A stretch of 64,000 nucleotides of DNA from contig JAOVFP010000017.1 in assembly GCA_025738555.1 (NCBI GenBank), forward strand, positions 2,046,001 to 2,110,000. The letters run 5' to 3'. Made by a program: the position numbers and the translations under genes. The notes beneath the pieces were generated by a model. The model was given only the letters and a program-made list of their open reading frames with translations, was not told the DNA's origin and did no database searches. The DNA comes from Cyathus striatus. Taxonomy: Eukaryota; Basidiomycota; Agaricomycetes; Agaricales; Nidulariaceae. Shown here piece after piece: positions 1 to 12,984 of the stretch (positions within the stretch are counted from its first letter, which is position 1; each line of letters begins with the position of its first letter).

Positions 1-2191
1 CTGTTAAGCAGACAGTGCTGCTTTAACGATTGCATAAACAATCTCCTTTCCCAGAATTCAATTCCTACTTACCTTTGTGGAAGACTATTCATCATTATGT
101 CTAACATGCGGCATATTGATCGGGCCTGATCATCTTCACCCAAGTGGTATATGTATTCAGAGGCTTTCATGAGGTCTATGAACCACTTGGTGATTGGTCC
201 ATGAAAAATATCGTCCATAATTGCGTTCTCCTGGATGTTAAGTGATTTCTCTAAAGTTTGACCTATATTGATGAAGAACTCGTCTTCTACGTTTTTAGGT
301 TTTGCTAGAAAGTGGTACAATATGAATATATCATCTTGACGATATTGTTTCATATGGCTAAGGACTTCGAAGTCGATTAAGTCTCGGACTTTTGCTTTAG
401 TGGTATGCTGCGTACAATTTATTAGACTAGTTGACATGGAATACACCGGAAATAAAACTTACTCTTTTATACAATTTATCAACCATGTGTCCCAGCGCAG
501 ATTTGTATGAAGCAAAATGAACACGTGTATTGGAGCTATATTGTTGGAGAGCATTTTCGACTTGACTACGGTCTTCTAAGAGTCTATTTTCACGAATGAA
601 ATCAAGAATATTATCATCCCAGTTGCTCGATTCCAAATGACAAAAACAACATCCCATAGAGTAGTTGTAAACGATATCCGGCAAGTTTCCTAATATCATA
701 AATTCAGTGAGCGATCACAATGAAATATGAAAGATCTCCTCACTTGGAGATTTATTAAGAAAATTGTCAATGCAATGTTTTGCGAGCCGAGCATGTGCTT
801 TATATTCATCAATGAAAAATTGACAAGACCGGGACGGGTCACGAAGAAAATCATCCAGTGAAGCATGATAAAATCGGAGAGCTCGACCACCAGTCTCGCT
901 TACATCAATAATTGAATGGAGGTCCACAAGAAGAAGCCATGTTTCATTGCTGTTCATGCAGAAAAAAGCATCCACATATTTAGCTGATGTTAATATTTCG
1001 TCTCCTGAGACAGGAACATGTCCTTTATTCAAGAACATAATCGCTTCCAATATCATAGCCACTTTTGAATAGTTTCTGGAAGCGGAAAGTATTGTGGAAT
1101 ATAGCCCGTCAAGTTGAGAAAATGGGTTTTCACCATTTGGTGGAACATTTTCCAGAATAGTACGTAGTCTTCTCTGTGGATCATGTCGGGGATCAGAGAT
1201 GTAACTAACTAAGGTGGATGCATAAATGAATTGGCCAGAAGATTTTTTAACGATCATCTTAATGGTTTCATTAGATGGCCAAGACACCGGAAAAGTCGAG
1301 CGCAATGTGTGGTATTGCTTGAGAGCATGAAAACAACTTCGAAGAAATAAATCTATGTCTTTGTCAGGATCAAAAGTATTGTCGAGAGCTAACTGCATGA
1401 AAAACGATGAGTTTCTGTCCACGTTTCTATTAACTGCATCTCTAATTTCGACCTCCGGACGGCCAACCAACAAAATGCGAAGATTAAAGTTATCGACCTG
1501 AGTCGCGAGTGGTTTAACAACGGCTTCTATAATTTGGGCTTGATCATTTTGAGTGGTTTCGCATTCATCCAACCCATCAATTATAATAAGTCTGGGCGTA
1601 GAATCCGAAACCACATTGCTATATGGGTTAAAGACAAGTTCCTCCATTTGTGTCTTAATGCTTGAGTTGAATATATCGGGATTTTTCTCGATATATGCGA
1701 CAACATGCTTTTTTGCCTCCGGAATTGATATGCAAATCTGGTACGCGATTGTCGCCACGAGACCATCCTTTTTGTTGAGTCCGACTCTAAATCGGGAGAA
1801 AAAGAAGCTGGCTGCTAACATCTTTTTGCGGTGGTATTCATCAGCGATTGTCTGAGCGATCGCAGATTTCCCGGCTCCTACAGGTCCATGTAACCACATT
1901 ACCCTAGATGACCTGACATCGCTATCAACCCAATTCTTAATGATGCTTAGGACTGCTTTCCGTGTTTCTGGATAGCACGTTGGTGCATTATAACGATCTC
2001 TAGCATTGTGAGCTGCTCCAACAGTGATTTGTTTTTGAAGAACATTAAACCCTGCTAAATGTTCGAGTATTTATTGAGATTAGTAGCCTAGAAAACCACC
2101 ACTTAATCTACTTACATTGATCGGCACTGACATGAATATCAGTCTGTGAGAGACTACCGATAGTAAAATTGTTGGCGTGGTTGAACGCCAT
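1..2191 (-). CDS. NACHT-type NLR-like protein, family 1 copy a (3' end outside window)
   Basis: A signal-transducing STAND NTPase, by analogy with fungal NLRs probably a cytosolic sensor; its ligand is unknown. Exons read as 2191-2116, 2054-744, 689-463 and 407-73; all phases agree (649 codons so far). Another donor (GTAAGT) follows position 73 and an acceptor CAG lies at 3-1, so the last exon is outside the window; the paralogue at 34.9 kb suggests only about 20 more residues. The start ATG at 2191 opens a short leader before the NACHT domain. Seen: Walker A GPVGAGKSAIAQT, Walker B LIIIDGLDEC, sensor-like LLVGRPEVE. The region after the NACHT domain is helical-looking and shows no WD40, ankyrin or TPR repeats. 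The 39-residue stretch ahead of Walker A has the H-N-x-R-D-R and P-E-T-R pattern common in basidiomycete NACHT proteins. I see no stop or frameshift. Confidence 0.85.
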
Positions 2192-2706
2192 GATACAGTA
2201 GATCTACGGATGAGAATTGGCTGTGGGCAAGCTGTGGGGCGACCACTGGTGACTGCAGTCACTTCACTGCAACTTGTAAGGTTTTGAACTCCGCCACACT
2301 GCACGCGCGTGCAGCACAGTATGCAACGGTGTGTTGGGGTGCCTGTGAAGTAATGTGCAGTCAACGTGGATAAGTTGTGGCTTGCACTGTATTGTACGTG
2401 AACATGGTTTGAACATTGTACCACTTTTTAGTAATATTACTCGGCCTGCATCATACGTGATGTTATTAGAGTTCCTACACTATCTCCAAGCGATATTAGA
2501 TAGGAAGTTGTCGCTAAAACCGGTAATGACGTGTCGATGGCATGCTATCAAGAAGTCTAGATATAAATATTCTTTGGTGGTTGTTGAGCAGTCACCCCCA
2601 CATTTCCACTATGTCCAGAACATATCATACAAACGACCATGCATATCCAATGACTTTATATGGCCAGTATTGATGATCAAACTTACCTAATTTAGTAATA
2701 TATTAA
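2192..2706. other. Upstream region of NACHT 1a with a relic resembling the family-2 NACHT promoter
   Basis: No gene recognised. About 2556-2640 on the plus strand resembles 8690-8780, just upstream of the compact NACHT gene. Both contain a TAGATATA core, then TCTTTGGT, then GAGCARTCACCCCC, and then CAAACGACC. It may be a fragment of a family-2 5' region left by duplication. The ORFs across it are not coding-like. Confidence 0.4.
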
Positions 2707-2714
2707 GTACGATA

Positions 2715-3408
2715 TAAGGGTGGTCACAGATAGCCAGTATCCGAATATCTGCAGATATTATCTGTTTTCGGTACCGTCAGATCGGATACGGATATCTTCC
2801 CACAGATATTCAGATAATCTGCAGATATCTGCTCAATGCATACCCCAATTCCCTTGCACACTGACTATTATCTGCTTATACCCCACTTTAAAATCATATA
2901 TATATAATAATAAATGTATTCTTCTATTTTACATACTTTTTCTAAGAAATAAACCAGTCATTGTATTTCTATGTTTAAATAAGTGTCATTTTCAGAATTT
3001 CATGGAATTCGTGACATGAAAGGGACCAGTCACACATTGTGATCAGGGCTATCACTTTAATAAATGCCACATACATTTTTATGTAATTCAATTCAATTGC
3101 AAATAGGTGAAGTACAATTCAAGGCTTATACTGCAACTTTAGCTCTTTTGAATTTTTGTGTTGTATTTTTTGTACTTATGGTATGTAAATATGAGCCCTG
3201 CTATTTTACGACTTCAACGACCTAAAAATCATGGAAATCGGTAAAGAACTACAATAGATACATTAGAATTAAGTTGTATCTCTATGCTAAGGCAAGTTAG
3301 CACAGATGAGAGCCGAGATCTGCAGATACCATCCAATCTCTATCCAAATTTAATTTTATCCGACGGATATTATCCGGATTCATCCGGATCTATCCATGAC
3401 CAGCCCTA
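2715..3408. mobile_element. hAT-like non-autonomous element, 694 bp
   Basis: Imperfect terminal inverted repeats: TAAGGGTGGTCACAGATAG at the left, and CTATCCATGACCAGCCCTA at the right, whose reverse complement is TAGGGCTGGTCATGGATAG. An exact 8-bp target-site duplication GTACGATA flanks it (2707-2714 and 3409-3416). Both ends carry many GATATC / ATCCGGAT subterminal motifs. There is no coding capacity. An 8-bp duplication together with a TAGGG-type terminus suits the hAT superfamily. Confidence 0.8.
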
Positions 3409-3483
3409 GTACGATACCACCTTGTTTGACAAGGTTTCTCTGCAGGTGAATAATCGGTTCACTTTTCAATACTCACGTGAATA

Positions 3484-6193
3484 TAGTGTTGCCGCTAGCG
3501 CAGCTCCGAGCTGTCAAGCTGCCAAGCAGAGCTGTCAGCTCAGTGAGCTGAGCCAGTTGCACCAGCTCTCCGCTTCTGGTCGCTCAGCTCAATATTATGA
3601 GCGGTAAGCGGCAACTTTGAGTCAGCTAAGCGGCCGCTTTGGCATTTGTAGGAAGATACTATACAGTTTATGATCAGTTGGTTGGATGCCGAAATTTGAT
3701 TTTGCTATAATATATTGTTGAGGTTTTTAATTCCTCATATAATTGATATATAGAGTGCTTACAATGTATACTTACTTATTCTCGTGTTTTATAGCTTTCT
3801 AACATAAACTGAAGGAATAATATATATATTTCTGGTTCAGAGGCAAAATTCCGCTGTAAAGCGTTCCGAGTTTGTGATTGGTCAAAGCCACCTCTTGTCA
3901 CATGGCTTGACGTAACCCCGATTAGAGCTATTAAGTACCATCAAAATTAGGAAAAACATACAAAACCTGACATTGTGAGATAGCTATCAAGCCCAAGAGC
4001 ACAAAAATTGTATATAATTGTAGTGTAAACTTAGGTATATACTAGCATGTAATGTTTATGACAACAAACACAATTTTAGAGAAGATAATCGTTGCTGTAC
4101 AAGTGACTAATTCCCACTACCTTTTAAGGTAGTTGGGTTATGGGGTGGTCTTGATTTCCCTATAAGGCGATTTCGGGATCTTGAACGGGATCTGAATCTG
4201 ATTGGCTGGAGCCCTGTGATGGTCTGTGACCACTGATGAATTTCACTCGTCTCAGGTCCTCCTCTTATCATCCCCAGTCATTGATATCCCTCTCGTATTC
4301 CATCCGTATTCATCTTCACTGGCACCGGCTCTTCTTACACTTCTTATGCCTCCTCTAAGCTCTCGCTCATTCAAAGAACCCAGCAATACTCAGTTAGATT
4401 TGAGATAAAGTGAAAAGGGGATGATAGACACACGATGAACCATGCGTCTTCTTTATATCAGGGACCTTATTCTCTAAGCTTACCCATCTCTGTGATAGAT
4501 TCCCATCCATGTACCAGTTTTCCTGCGCTTCGCCGCCAAACATCAGTGATCAACATGACGGCAAAGAGAGACGCGTAATGTGTCTGCTAATTAATCTTGG
4601 AATGCTTTGAGTGTAGACTCAACTTCTGCATCATAACAGCCAACGTATTCTTCTACATCAGCCTGTATAAGAGAACAAGGACTGGGTTAGATCCAAGATA
4701 CAGTAAAAGGGGGATAATACACGCATGATGAATGGTGAACCAACTCACTCATATTTGATAATTGTCTTCATCATATTTTTGTTGCCACTTTTAACCTTAG
4801 AACACAATATCAGATAGCCATCGACAAGTAAAAGAACAGCCTATTCAAATCGAGAGTTTATGATGTATTTCCATTTCAGACTTATGAGCTTCAAATTCAT
4901 GGGATTTATCAGTTTTTATTAGCTGTTCTTTCTTTTCTAATGGTAAATATCTGTTAAATGAGAAGGTAGTGGGCGCTGCCACTTGCCGGCCCTATTCTTT
5001 GTGGTGTACAACCGGCCTGTCATTACCTGTATGAATAAATTAATGAATGACACAGAAGTATCTCAACCACCTAGTACCAGCCTCATATCCTCATCAAATA
5101 TCCTTCACGTATCTAAATATCTGGCAATACTGTTTCAGGCTATTGAAACTTTCTCTATTGTATACTTACTGAGCGCATGAACAGGAGAATCAGTTGCGTT
5201 ACCCCACTTTTTTTCAGCAGCACTTGATTTCCTTCCGATACAAAGCTTCAGGTGGTTGTTCTATATGGGCACATATTTTCTTTACAAAAAGAGACAGCAA
5301 TATCTGGATGTAGTCAGATTTTACTTGGGTTGATGGAGCCACTATAAATGCTGAAGTTCTTTTTGCTCAGATAATTTGCAGGTAACAGTATCAATTTTAT
5401 GCAGGACTCAGCAAAGACGAATAGCTACAAGCATTAGAGACAGAGAATGCAGATGAATTTAATGTAATTGAAGACATAACTGAGTTTGTTTAATCCCTTC
5501 TATGGTGCGCACGGCTTAGTCACCACTAGTTTTGTACAGTGGCAAAATCCATCTGCGAAATTTTTTGAAAAATTTCCCTTCAGTTTTTGTGATTTTTGAA
5601 GGGATTTCATACTCTCTGTTCAATTTAATATCAGTTTAGAGCACTATATAATGGATTAAGATATGAAAATTTGTGATATTCTCTATCTCAAGTGATTCTA
5701 TATTGATGACAAAGATATACAAATATGGTAATTATCTTCCTGATATGGTAATGCAGCAAAATCCATCATTGACAAAAAATATAACTCATTCAGTTTTGGG
5801 AATTTTGACAAATCCTTTTGTGGATTTACTCTGTTCATCAAAAGAAGCATTTCTACAAGAGGAATAAGAAAATGGGGATCATATGCGTGAGAAATTTAGG
5901 TCACCCTTTGCCTGTACAAAAGTTGTGGTGACTAAGCCGTGCGCACCATAGATGAGAAACTCCAAGTAGATATTTGTCGACAGTGCTTAAAGGCTAGAAT
6001 GATATTAAAAATATGTTACTATAATTTCTATTCATACCTGAAGTGCCTGAGCGCCCGCTAAGCTGGCTCAATGAGCTGAGTTGTGAAAAGTGAGCTGTGC
6101 CTGGATTGACTCCGCTCAGCTCATGAGCTGACAGGCAATAAAAGCTGCCCTGAGCGAGCGGTAGCTGAGTGGAGCTGAGCGGCGGCAACACTA
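3484..6193. mobile_element. hAT-like non-autonomous element, 2.7 kb
   Basis: Terminal repeats TAGTGTTGCCGC at the left and GCGGCAACACTA at the right are bordered by an exact 8-bp duplication CGTGAATA (3476-3483 and 6194-6201). Both ends are packed with AGCTGAGC/GCTCAGCT motifs in inverted orientation, as expected of subterminal transposase-binding sites. No transposase ORF is visible; the short ORFs inside (about 4.2-5.2 kb) look random. A MITE (5501-5950) is nested inside. Confidence 0.8.
5501..5950. mobile_element. 450-bp MITE nested in the 2.7-kb hAT-like element
   Basis: Inverted termini TATGGTGCGCACGGCTTAGT and its complement at 5931-5950 extend for about 26 bp, through GTCACCAC. A TA at each end suits a Tc1/mariner-type TA duplication, though TA alone is weak evidence. 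The interior 5741-5870 resembles 6370-6510 outside the host element (a shared block with AAAAAATATAACTC and AAAAGAAGCATTT), so a second, degraded relative lies at about 6.33-6.53 kb. Confidence 0.7.
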
Positions 6194-6201
6194 CGTGAAT
6201 A

Positions 6202-6935
6202 TTCCCACGACTATATATTTTTCCCGCAAATTTCAATTTGACCTTCCAATCTTTTGTTCAGCTCATGGAGTTGCTTAACCACAGCACTCTCAACAGAATA
6301 CACTGAACAATAATTTTTAAAGTCAAACAAGGTTGCCACTGATGCAGTCAGCAATTCCCAGTATGATAATGGTTATATAAGGCAGCAGAATTTCGGTTTA
6401 ACAAAAAATATAACTCTGTCAGTTTTGAGAAATTTGAAATTCTGTCTAGCCATTTGTTCCTCTACTCAAAAGAAGCATTTTGGCTAGAGGAATAAGAAAA
6501 TAAGGTGTTTCCCATGGCTCTGATGAACTGATGGGTTGGCCATGGTCCACATAAGCACTTGTTCTGACAAGTCAGAAAAGTAATTCAAGAGTTCTCAAGA
6601 AATTAAAGTCAAATTGAAGTTCATTATTATGTAGGACTTCTGGCATTTAAATTGGGCTATGAGATGCTATTTAGCTCACAATATACCAAAAGAACTATAC
6701 AAGAAGTCTGAAAACTATAAAATGCTAGCTAGGCTCATGACTTTGCTATACAGTACTATATAATGAAGTATGTCTGTTAGTGGTTGCTATGGCATGCTGT
6801 TGGATAGTTACATAATTTTAGTTTATTATGAGCTGCTATGGGATTAGCTGATGTGCTATGTCCTTGGTCTGGCTATGGGAAAAAATCTGTGTTTGCTGAT
6901 GTGGATTAGTAAGGCAGCAGGCTGGGTTCTCATCA
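6202..6935. other. AT-rich intergenic stretch with a degraded MITE relative
   Basis: No gene recognised. About 6360-6510 is related to the inside of the MITE at 5501-5950. The remainder holds short AT-rich sequence without a believable ORF. Confidence 0.4.
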
Positions 6936-7929
6936 CAATTTGCTAGCATGCTCAGCAGATCTGTTCAACGTTCACTGGCATCATGATTATACTGAAGGAT
7001 TAGTATGGAATATTGGTTGGATAAAATGAAAAGGCAATTGTCGCTTGGTTATCGCTTGGTTATCCCTCAGCACTCCGAGAAGCTTGGCTCGGATGCTCAC
7101 CTTTGCAAAGACTGTTCGAACTGGAAGCTATAACCATCTCCAACCAAACATGTAAATCTCATCCTACTATCAGATGCCTCGAACGACGGCTCCCGAACAT
7201 CTCCCAGTCATCTTCTACTCTGGGTGGGTTATTATTCCCCACATCTTATTACAATTCTTCCCTCAGTGTCGGATCACAATGTAGAGTGGGTTATGATAAG
7301 AGGGTGAAGCATGGGGTATGGTTTTGCTGTGGTTTGGAAGGGAAGGATATTTGGTACCTGGATGGGATGCAGAGAGTCGAACCGCCTAAGCCTGATGTCG
7401 CTTCGGAGAGCGTACGGTCGACTGGAAGAAGCAGAAGAGCAATGTCTTGTGGTGAACGTGAGTCCTAGGATAAGTTGTGTTGGGACCGTTAGTCCATTGA
7501 TGGGTGGGGAGTCAGTATGGTTATTAATGTTCTTTTTCTTTTCTTTCCTCTTATATAACTTATATCTCGCTCGTTTATTGCTACACAGCTCTTATATCCT
7601 CTCCTACGCATTTTAGCAAAAAGCACCCACTTGGCGATACAAGTGTGCTGCATGTGTTGTTTCTGCCGATGCCGTTTAAGGTTCCACCTGGGAAGGTAGT
7701 TGAAAAGGTGTTGAAGACTGGGGCGCTTTATGCCAAGTGTGGGGTTGTCCTGCTTAATGTGAAGGATAACACTGTTTGTGTGGAGAAGGGGAAGGAACAA
7801 GTGGAGGATAAGCTGAAAGCCGAGTAGGAGAAGAAGGAGAAGAAAGGCAAGAGGAAAGAGGACGAGCCTCAACCACTCGAGTTCCCTCTGGATAACGAGT
7901 ATGGAGCCAAGGAAGTCGGGAGGGCTTAG
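6936..7929 (+). pseudogene. ABC-ATPase/SDR relic A (internally deleted)
   Basis: The 5' flank from about 6940 matches that at 11.59 kb. From 7265 a short remnant of the ABC exon 1 (the stretch that reads VEWV in other copies, then GREGYL) jumps straight into the SDR fragment at about 7370, reading RVEPPKPDV. Thus nearly the whole ABC gene is missing. The SDR part has its usual intron (7507 to about 7598) and the downstream exon reading VLHVLFLPMPFKVPPGKV. It meets an in-frame TAG at 7825-7827, just inside the Lys/Glu-rich tail. Not functional as an ABC protein; whether a short SDR piece is expressed cannot be said. Confidence 0.65.
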
Positions 7930-8813
7930 ATGTATCATGTCACCTGCATGTAGATTTTTCTCTATTGAAATCCAAGGACACTCAGTTATGGTCCAACGCC
8001 AATAAAAGTGTGATTCACTTTAGCTATTATTTTCCTGGCAGATCTAGCAACAACTAGTTACAACTAAACTTCAGTATAGCCATCTTATGAGATTGGGTTG
8101 CATGCATTCAGACAGCACATTGCAGCCAAAAAATCATATATTCCAAACGCATCTAGGGACATAGGTATAACGACATCAAGTACATCTAATGCTAGTACTG
8201 CAGTGCATTGACATCTAAAGAACTAACTACATATGTACTAGCTTACTTCCACAGCATCACAAGACAACGATCAATAGCGTGTGTTAGTGTGTGTTCCTGT
8301 CGAATATATTTCCAGTTCTTTTTTTACTAAAAATCCCAAGGCATGCTTAGAATTCACAAGTTTGAAGGTCATTTCGAATTTTTCCTCTTGGAAACTTGTT
8401 ATCAGTGTGACAATATATTGCTAGATATACCTCGACAAAAATCTAGGTACTACTTACTGTATCTAACCAATGTACGTAGTGTCCTTTCCCACGGGGGATA
8501 AATGTCAAGACGAGACACTGCAATACCTCGGGGGCGCTCGAAGGCTCCACCTAAGCGCCCGGTCAAAATTCTAGTATCACTAGCCTGACATTCGACTTGC
8601 ATTTGAATAGGCATAATCGCTTGCCAAGTCTATTACACTGTTCCACGATCATGTCGGTCGGTTCATTCAAGTTTCCATTTTCATACATGCAGAAGTATAG
8701 ATATAGTCTTTGGTTACTATTGAGCAATCACCCCCGCGTTTTCACCCGTATTACCCACTCAAACGACCCTATTCATCATACCTGTTACTGGTTCACTGCC
8801 AGTCATCCTGACA
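7930..8813. other. Intergenic and promoter region of compact NACHT copy 1
   Basis: No gene recognised. Position 8690-8780 is shared with about 2556-2640 and probably belongs to the 5' flank of the family-2 NACHT gene. An ORF at 8597-8821 covers this shared stretch, but the spliced frame that joins the NACHT exon starts at 8814, so I treat it as a shadow. Confidence 0.4.
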
Positions 8814-10198
8814 ATGGATGACATACTCCGTAATGATGCCAGCACTCAAAACTCTCCTCAAAGTCTTACAGCTAATGATGGTAATGCTCCTTCCACCATA
8901 TCTGTTTGAGATACGGTGCTAACCTATTATTTGCAGGCTTTTCTTGTCATCCTATGCTGTGGAATTATGTGAGTCAGGAAGCGGAACATGACCCATATGA
9001 TCAAACCAAGCCCAAATGTCACCCACTAACGCGGGAACGCGTTCAATACAAGATAGTTCAATGGGTGAAAAACAAGAGCGAAAAAACTGAAAGGATTTTG
9101 TGGGTTTATGGACCGGAAAATGCAGGTAAATCTGCGATTTCGAGATCAGTAGCTGATAGAGAAGACATGGGGGACATATTCTGGGGATTCTTTGCATTCT
9201 CTCGGGCCGGGAGGGCGGATACACTGGTGCCTACATTAGCACACCAACTTTCCTTATACGTTCCTGGCACGAAACGGTATATTAGTAATGCCGTAGATGA
9301 AAATCCCGAAATATTCGACTCGGAGGAACCTCAGGCTGTGGAGAATCAACTGCGACACCTCCTCGTTCGGCCTCTGGAAGAATGCTTCAAACATGACAAA
9401 AGCAAGCCTGAAAACTTGGGCTGCTTCATCATCGATGGATTTGAGGAATGTCCGTTTCCCGAACTTCGACGTTGCATTATACGAAGCATTGTGAATGTTT
9501 TATCCCTTTCGTCAATCAATCTACGTTTCTTGATTTTCAGCCGACCCGAACCTGACATTCAAAGCATATTCCAGCAAAATGATATAGCTCAATACTGTTC
9601 GTTATTGGACCTCAATGAAGAATTCAACCCCGACCAAGATATCGAAACTTTTCTTAAAGACAAGTTTATGGAGATTAGGAGAACTCGAGCTCTGCCTTCG
9701 AACATTAAGAATGAAGTGTGGCCTACCACGAATGACATTATGACTATCGTGAAGAGATCGGCTGGACGATTCATATATCCGGTCACTATTGTCAACTATA
9801 TAGAAAACCATGGAGATGATCCTAGTCGACAGCTTCGAAGAATTCTGGAAACCTATCCCATTAATGAGGGCGATAAAATGGACGTTCTGCACGGCTTATA
9901 TGAGAAGTGCAGGACCGTCGACTATGTGAAATGTATCTCTGTGTGCCGCGACGCGCCACTGCTAACTCAGCCGGCTGGTGTACCGCAACACGAGCTGGCA
10001 TCCATCAAAAACAGCGACGAATGGCTTGAACACGAGGCATCCGTCGGTGAAGGCGACGTAGGGTGTGGTTATAGCATTTGCAGAACGCTTCGACTGTTAC
10101 TGGGACTGAAGGCGGATGATAGTACCAACAAGTATGTGATAGCTTATTTCACCCTAATCATCGTCATTAATATCGTATTTATATTTTTGAAGAAGTAA
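8814..10198 (+). CDS. Compact NACHT protein with C-terminal membrane anchor, family 2 copy 1
   Basis: STAND-type ATPase of 442 residues. Exons are 8814-8880 and 8937-10198, with a 56-nt intron (GTAATG...TTGCAG) whose donor sequence is shared by the two paralogues at 51.3 and 58.2 kb. The start ATG at 8814 is the one whose phase joins the NACHT exon. Seen: Walker A GPENAGKSAISR, Walker B CFIIDGFEEC, sensor-like LIFSRPEPD. After the NACHT core comes a short Cys-rich stretch, then a hydrophobic segment near the C-terminus (IAYFTLIIVINIVFIFL) followed by KK. This predicts a tail-anchored membrane protein with the ATPase facing the cytosol. It has no repeat domain and is shorter than usual fungal NLRs. 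The frame is intact. It lies between ABC/SDR relics A and B. Confidence 0.85.
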
Positions 10199-11585
10199 CC
10201 TGCCAGGTGTTTCCTACAAATAGACCGGAGTCGTTCCAAACGGGCCATCAAAGAAGATTAGGGTTGGATTTTCCTATGGACATTGACGGCGTATAGTATT
10301 CCAACGTCTGCTTCTTGCTTGTACGTTACTACCTATAGGCTTGAATCAGACTTATAATAGATTTCGAGCATACGTGAGGAAGAGTCTGAAATTCCACCGT
10401 ATCTGTTTCTTTACCTTTAATCAATAAGCATAGTACAGTTTAATTTTTACTTGTGAGTTGACGTATTAACCACAGAAGAAGGAAAAATAAGAGTGTTCCT
10501 CGAACATCTCCAATGGAGCCATGCTTGTCTCGATATCTGATGAGGTGAATCGAACGGGAGAGCTTGAAGAAGCAGCGTATACCTTAGTCCATCACGCTCC
10601 CCATGCCCCCTGTACCACAACTCCCCCTTATCGGACTGTAGCTTCGCGACATTCTTCTCGTTGTCAAGTTCACAAGTGTAGAGCCTCCGATTCATCGGTA
10701 AAAGATAGATGCATACGTATGACCGTGTGAGGACATATCAGGTCATCACATTTTGGGGGGTTAGGCTTGGCTCTACCGTGCGTAACATCAGATACGTTTA
10801 ATGTATATATTACTTACGGTACTTACCTAGTAGAAACGTACTGTAATGATGTGTCAAATACAAATCAACGGACTCATGGCTAACATGGTTATATATATAT
10901 ACCTGGGAGTAATTTAAACATGTCAGCACTGATTCAGATAGCGCAAAAATTCGGTTTGGTATGTTTGCAGAGGGTTACATACCCGAACTGACTTCTAGCG
11001 TTTAAAAGACTGATATATTCATTTTGTTGTAACATATAAGCAGCGAGACTAAAGTGCGCGGGCTGAAATACTTATGAGGGGCAAACAGACGAGCAACGAT
11101 AGTACTTGCAAGGGATACATAAACTTACCTGAATGGTGGTTTGGATGGCTGCCATCGTAGAAGGCCATCGGACGCGTCAGCACCTCAGGCTGATATGATT
11201 TTAGCTACCTTTCCAACGTGAGGAGCCAGGTTTCGGACACGGAATAAGTCGCGAAAGGAGGAAGAGTCGGAAGAGGATAGACATCAATGTGAGACATCCT
11301 GTTAACCATTGATATTGTATATCCTCAACGACAGGATAGGTCTAGGATATCGATGGTATACATCCTCTCCCTCTTACTCAACAACCAACCCACCGAATAC
11401 CTGCGGGCACGAGATGGCGGCCATCGTCTGTCATTTAATTCCTGAATTATCTCATAGCTTCCCTTGGTCAACGATATCGTTAACGGAGTAATGAAGTATA
11501 CTAATCGCTAGCCTGTTCTTGAGCTCTGGCGGCGAGTCTGGCCCGAAGGGATGTATAACGCTACGAGCTAGAGCCTCGCTTTGGC
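10199..11585. other. Intergenic stretch, nothing recognised
   Basis: Follows the compact NACHT gene. The short ORFs on both strands (about 10.45-10.73 kb and 11.3-11.5 kb) have no recognisable motif, and no terminal repeats with a matching duplication were found. Confidence 0.35.
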
Positions 11586-11958
11586 TCTGAAGGACAACTT
11601 ATTCCATCTTGCTAGCACGTTTAGCAGGGCTATTCCACGTTCACTGGCATTATTAGACTGAAGGAGTAGTATTTAATGTTGATTGGATGAAATAAAAAGA
11701 CCATTGTTGCTTTGTTGTTGCTTGGTTATCGCGGCTCGGACGCTCACCTTTACAGAGACTGTTTGGACTGGAAACTATCACCCTTCCAAACAAACAACTT
11801 CGGGACCATTCCAACTATCGGACGCGGTCGACCAACGAACACCATGGCATCGTCCCAATCTTTTACTCCAGGCGTGCTATTTCCCGCATCTCATTCTATT
11901 TCTTGAATTTAACACTTTGGATTTTACCTGTCTCAAATCGTACTCTACTGTACTATCT
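11586..11958 (+). repeat. 5' flank of an ABC cassette copy (relic B)
   Basis: This block matches 6940-7200 (relic A flank), including CGTTCACTGGCAT, the duplicated TTGGTTATCGC and the GGACTGGAAACTATCAC stretch found upstream of every ABC copy. It is cut off at 11958 by a TIR-bearing segment, and ABC-like sequence resumes near 12980. Confidence 0.6.
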
Positions 11959-12972
11959 CAGGAACTCGGTCACATTAGCGTAAATTCGAAATTTATAACT
12001 TTTAAAGACTGTGAATTTAGAATAAAATACATGTGCTACATAGAAGACCTTGTATAGAACCATTTCCAACTTTAATCGCATTTTTTGAAGTATTCTATGA
12101 TATGTTACGAATATTTTTGTTGCGAGACCTCAGAAAGTGGAAAAACCGGGAACCCGGCCACCCCTTATTAATAATATCAGGGCTTGTCTAGCAGCCGAAC
12201 TAAGCTTACCGGACTTACTCGGACTTAACAACTAAATATTATCTTCGTTCCATGAATAACAATGATTTCGATATTTGAAGCCACAAATTTGCACATTATA
12301 CTTCAAAAACGGCTGTAAAATATTAACCAATATATATTCTACTTATAATGATTAACTACAGTGCTCAATCCGGCCTGAGGCATCCAATATTTGATATGTT
12401 AGGATGAAAAAATGAAAAGTAGAGGTTCTGGATAGATCTACAGTTTCTAAACAAAATAAAATGGCTAAAATTACGTTAAAACTTGAATAATAATGCAATG
12501 ATTGAATGTATTCCGCTTTATAATTTTTGCAGCATCTTTCTACCATTTATGAAAGATAGAAACAGTTCAATGTACACCTTGAAACTGCTTCTTTGTACCA
12601 CTCTGATGTGTAAATTGGTCAAATAGTATAGAAACGAGTGAAAATGAGATTTATGAAGCAGTCCAAATCAATACAAGGGGCTTTAAAATAGATATATAGC
12701 ATGATTGTATGCTTTGGATGCGCTGCATACGGCTGCAGCATTATCTTCCTTCTACAGTGTGGGAATCTGCATCTTAGATTTAGCCATTTTTGGTTGTAGC
12801 GGTCAACTAAGTTCTGAATTTCTCGATGTACAAGAGAGTAGCAATCTAAATACTTATACACTATATATATATTATAGTAATGTACTGTACTGTATCAAAA
12901 ATTTGCACAAATGGTTGATGTGGAAGTTGGAGGATGAGCTGTGACCGGGTTCCAGGTGTGACCGAGTTCCTG
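11959..12972. mobile_element. TIR-bearing insertion in the relic B flank
   Basis: Perfect 16-bp inverted termini CAGGAACTCGGTCACA (11959-11974) and TGTGACCGAGTTCCTG (12957-12972). A second GGGAACCCGG-type motif lies near 12150 and an ACCGGGTTCC near 12945, as subterminal repeats. It separates two parts of one ABC cassette copy, which supports insertion. No clear target duplication is visible, so the superfamily is unassigned. The short ORFs inside are not recognised. Confidence 0.55.
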
Positions 12973-12984
12973 ATAGCCGACAGT

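Noticed and set aside
2080..2424. Minus-strand ORF of 114 codons upstream of the NACHT exon
   Set aside because: Only its distal end overlaps the true first exon, in another frame. The spliced start at 2191 joins in phase and is conserved in copy b.
4113..4974. Possible MITE with CCCACTACCTT ends inside the 2.7-kb hAT-like element
   Set aside because: Only about 11 bp are inverted and no target duplication or further terminal similarity could be found.
8597..8821. ORF before compact NACHT copy 1 read as its first exon
   Set aside because: Its frame does not join the NACHT exon; the ATG at 8814 does, and the block is shared with a non-coding stretch at 2.56 kb.
10447..10730. Overlapping ORFs on both strands after NACHT copy 1
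   Set aside because: No motif, no paralogue and no splice continuity.
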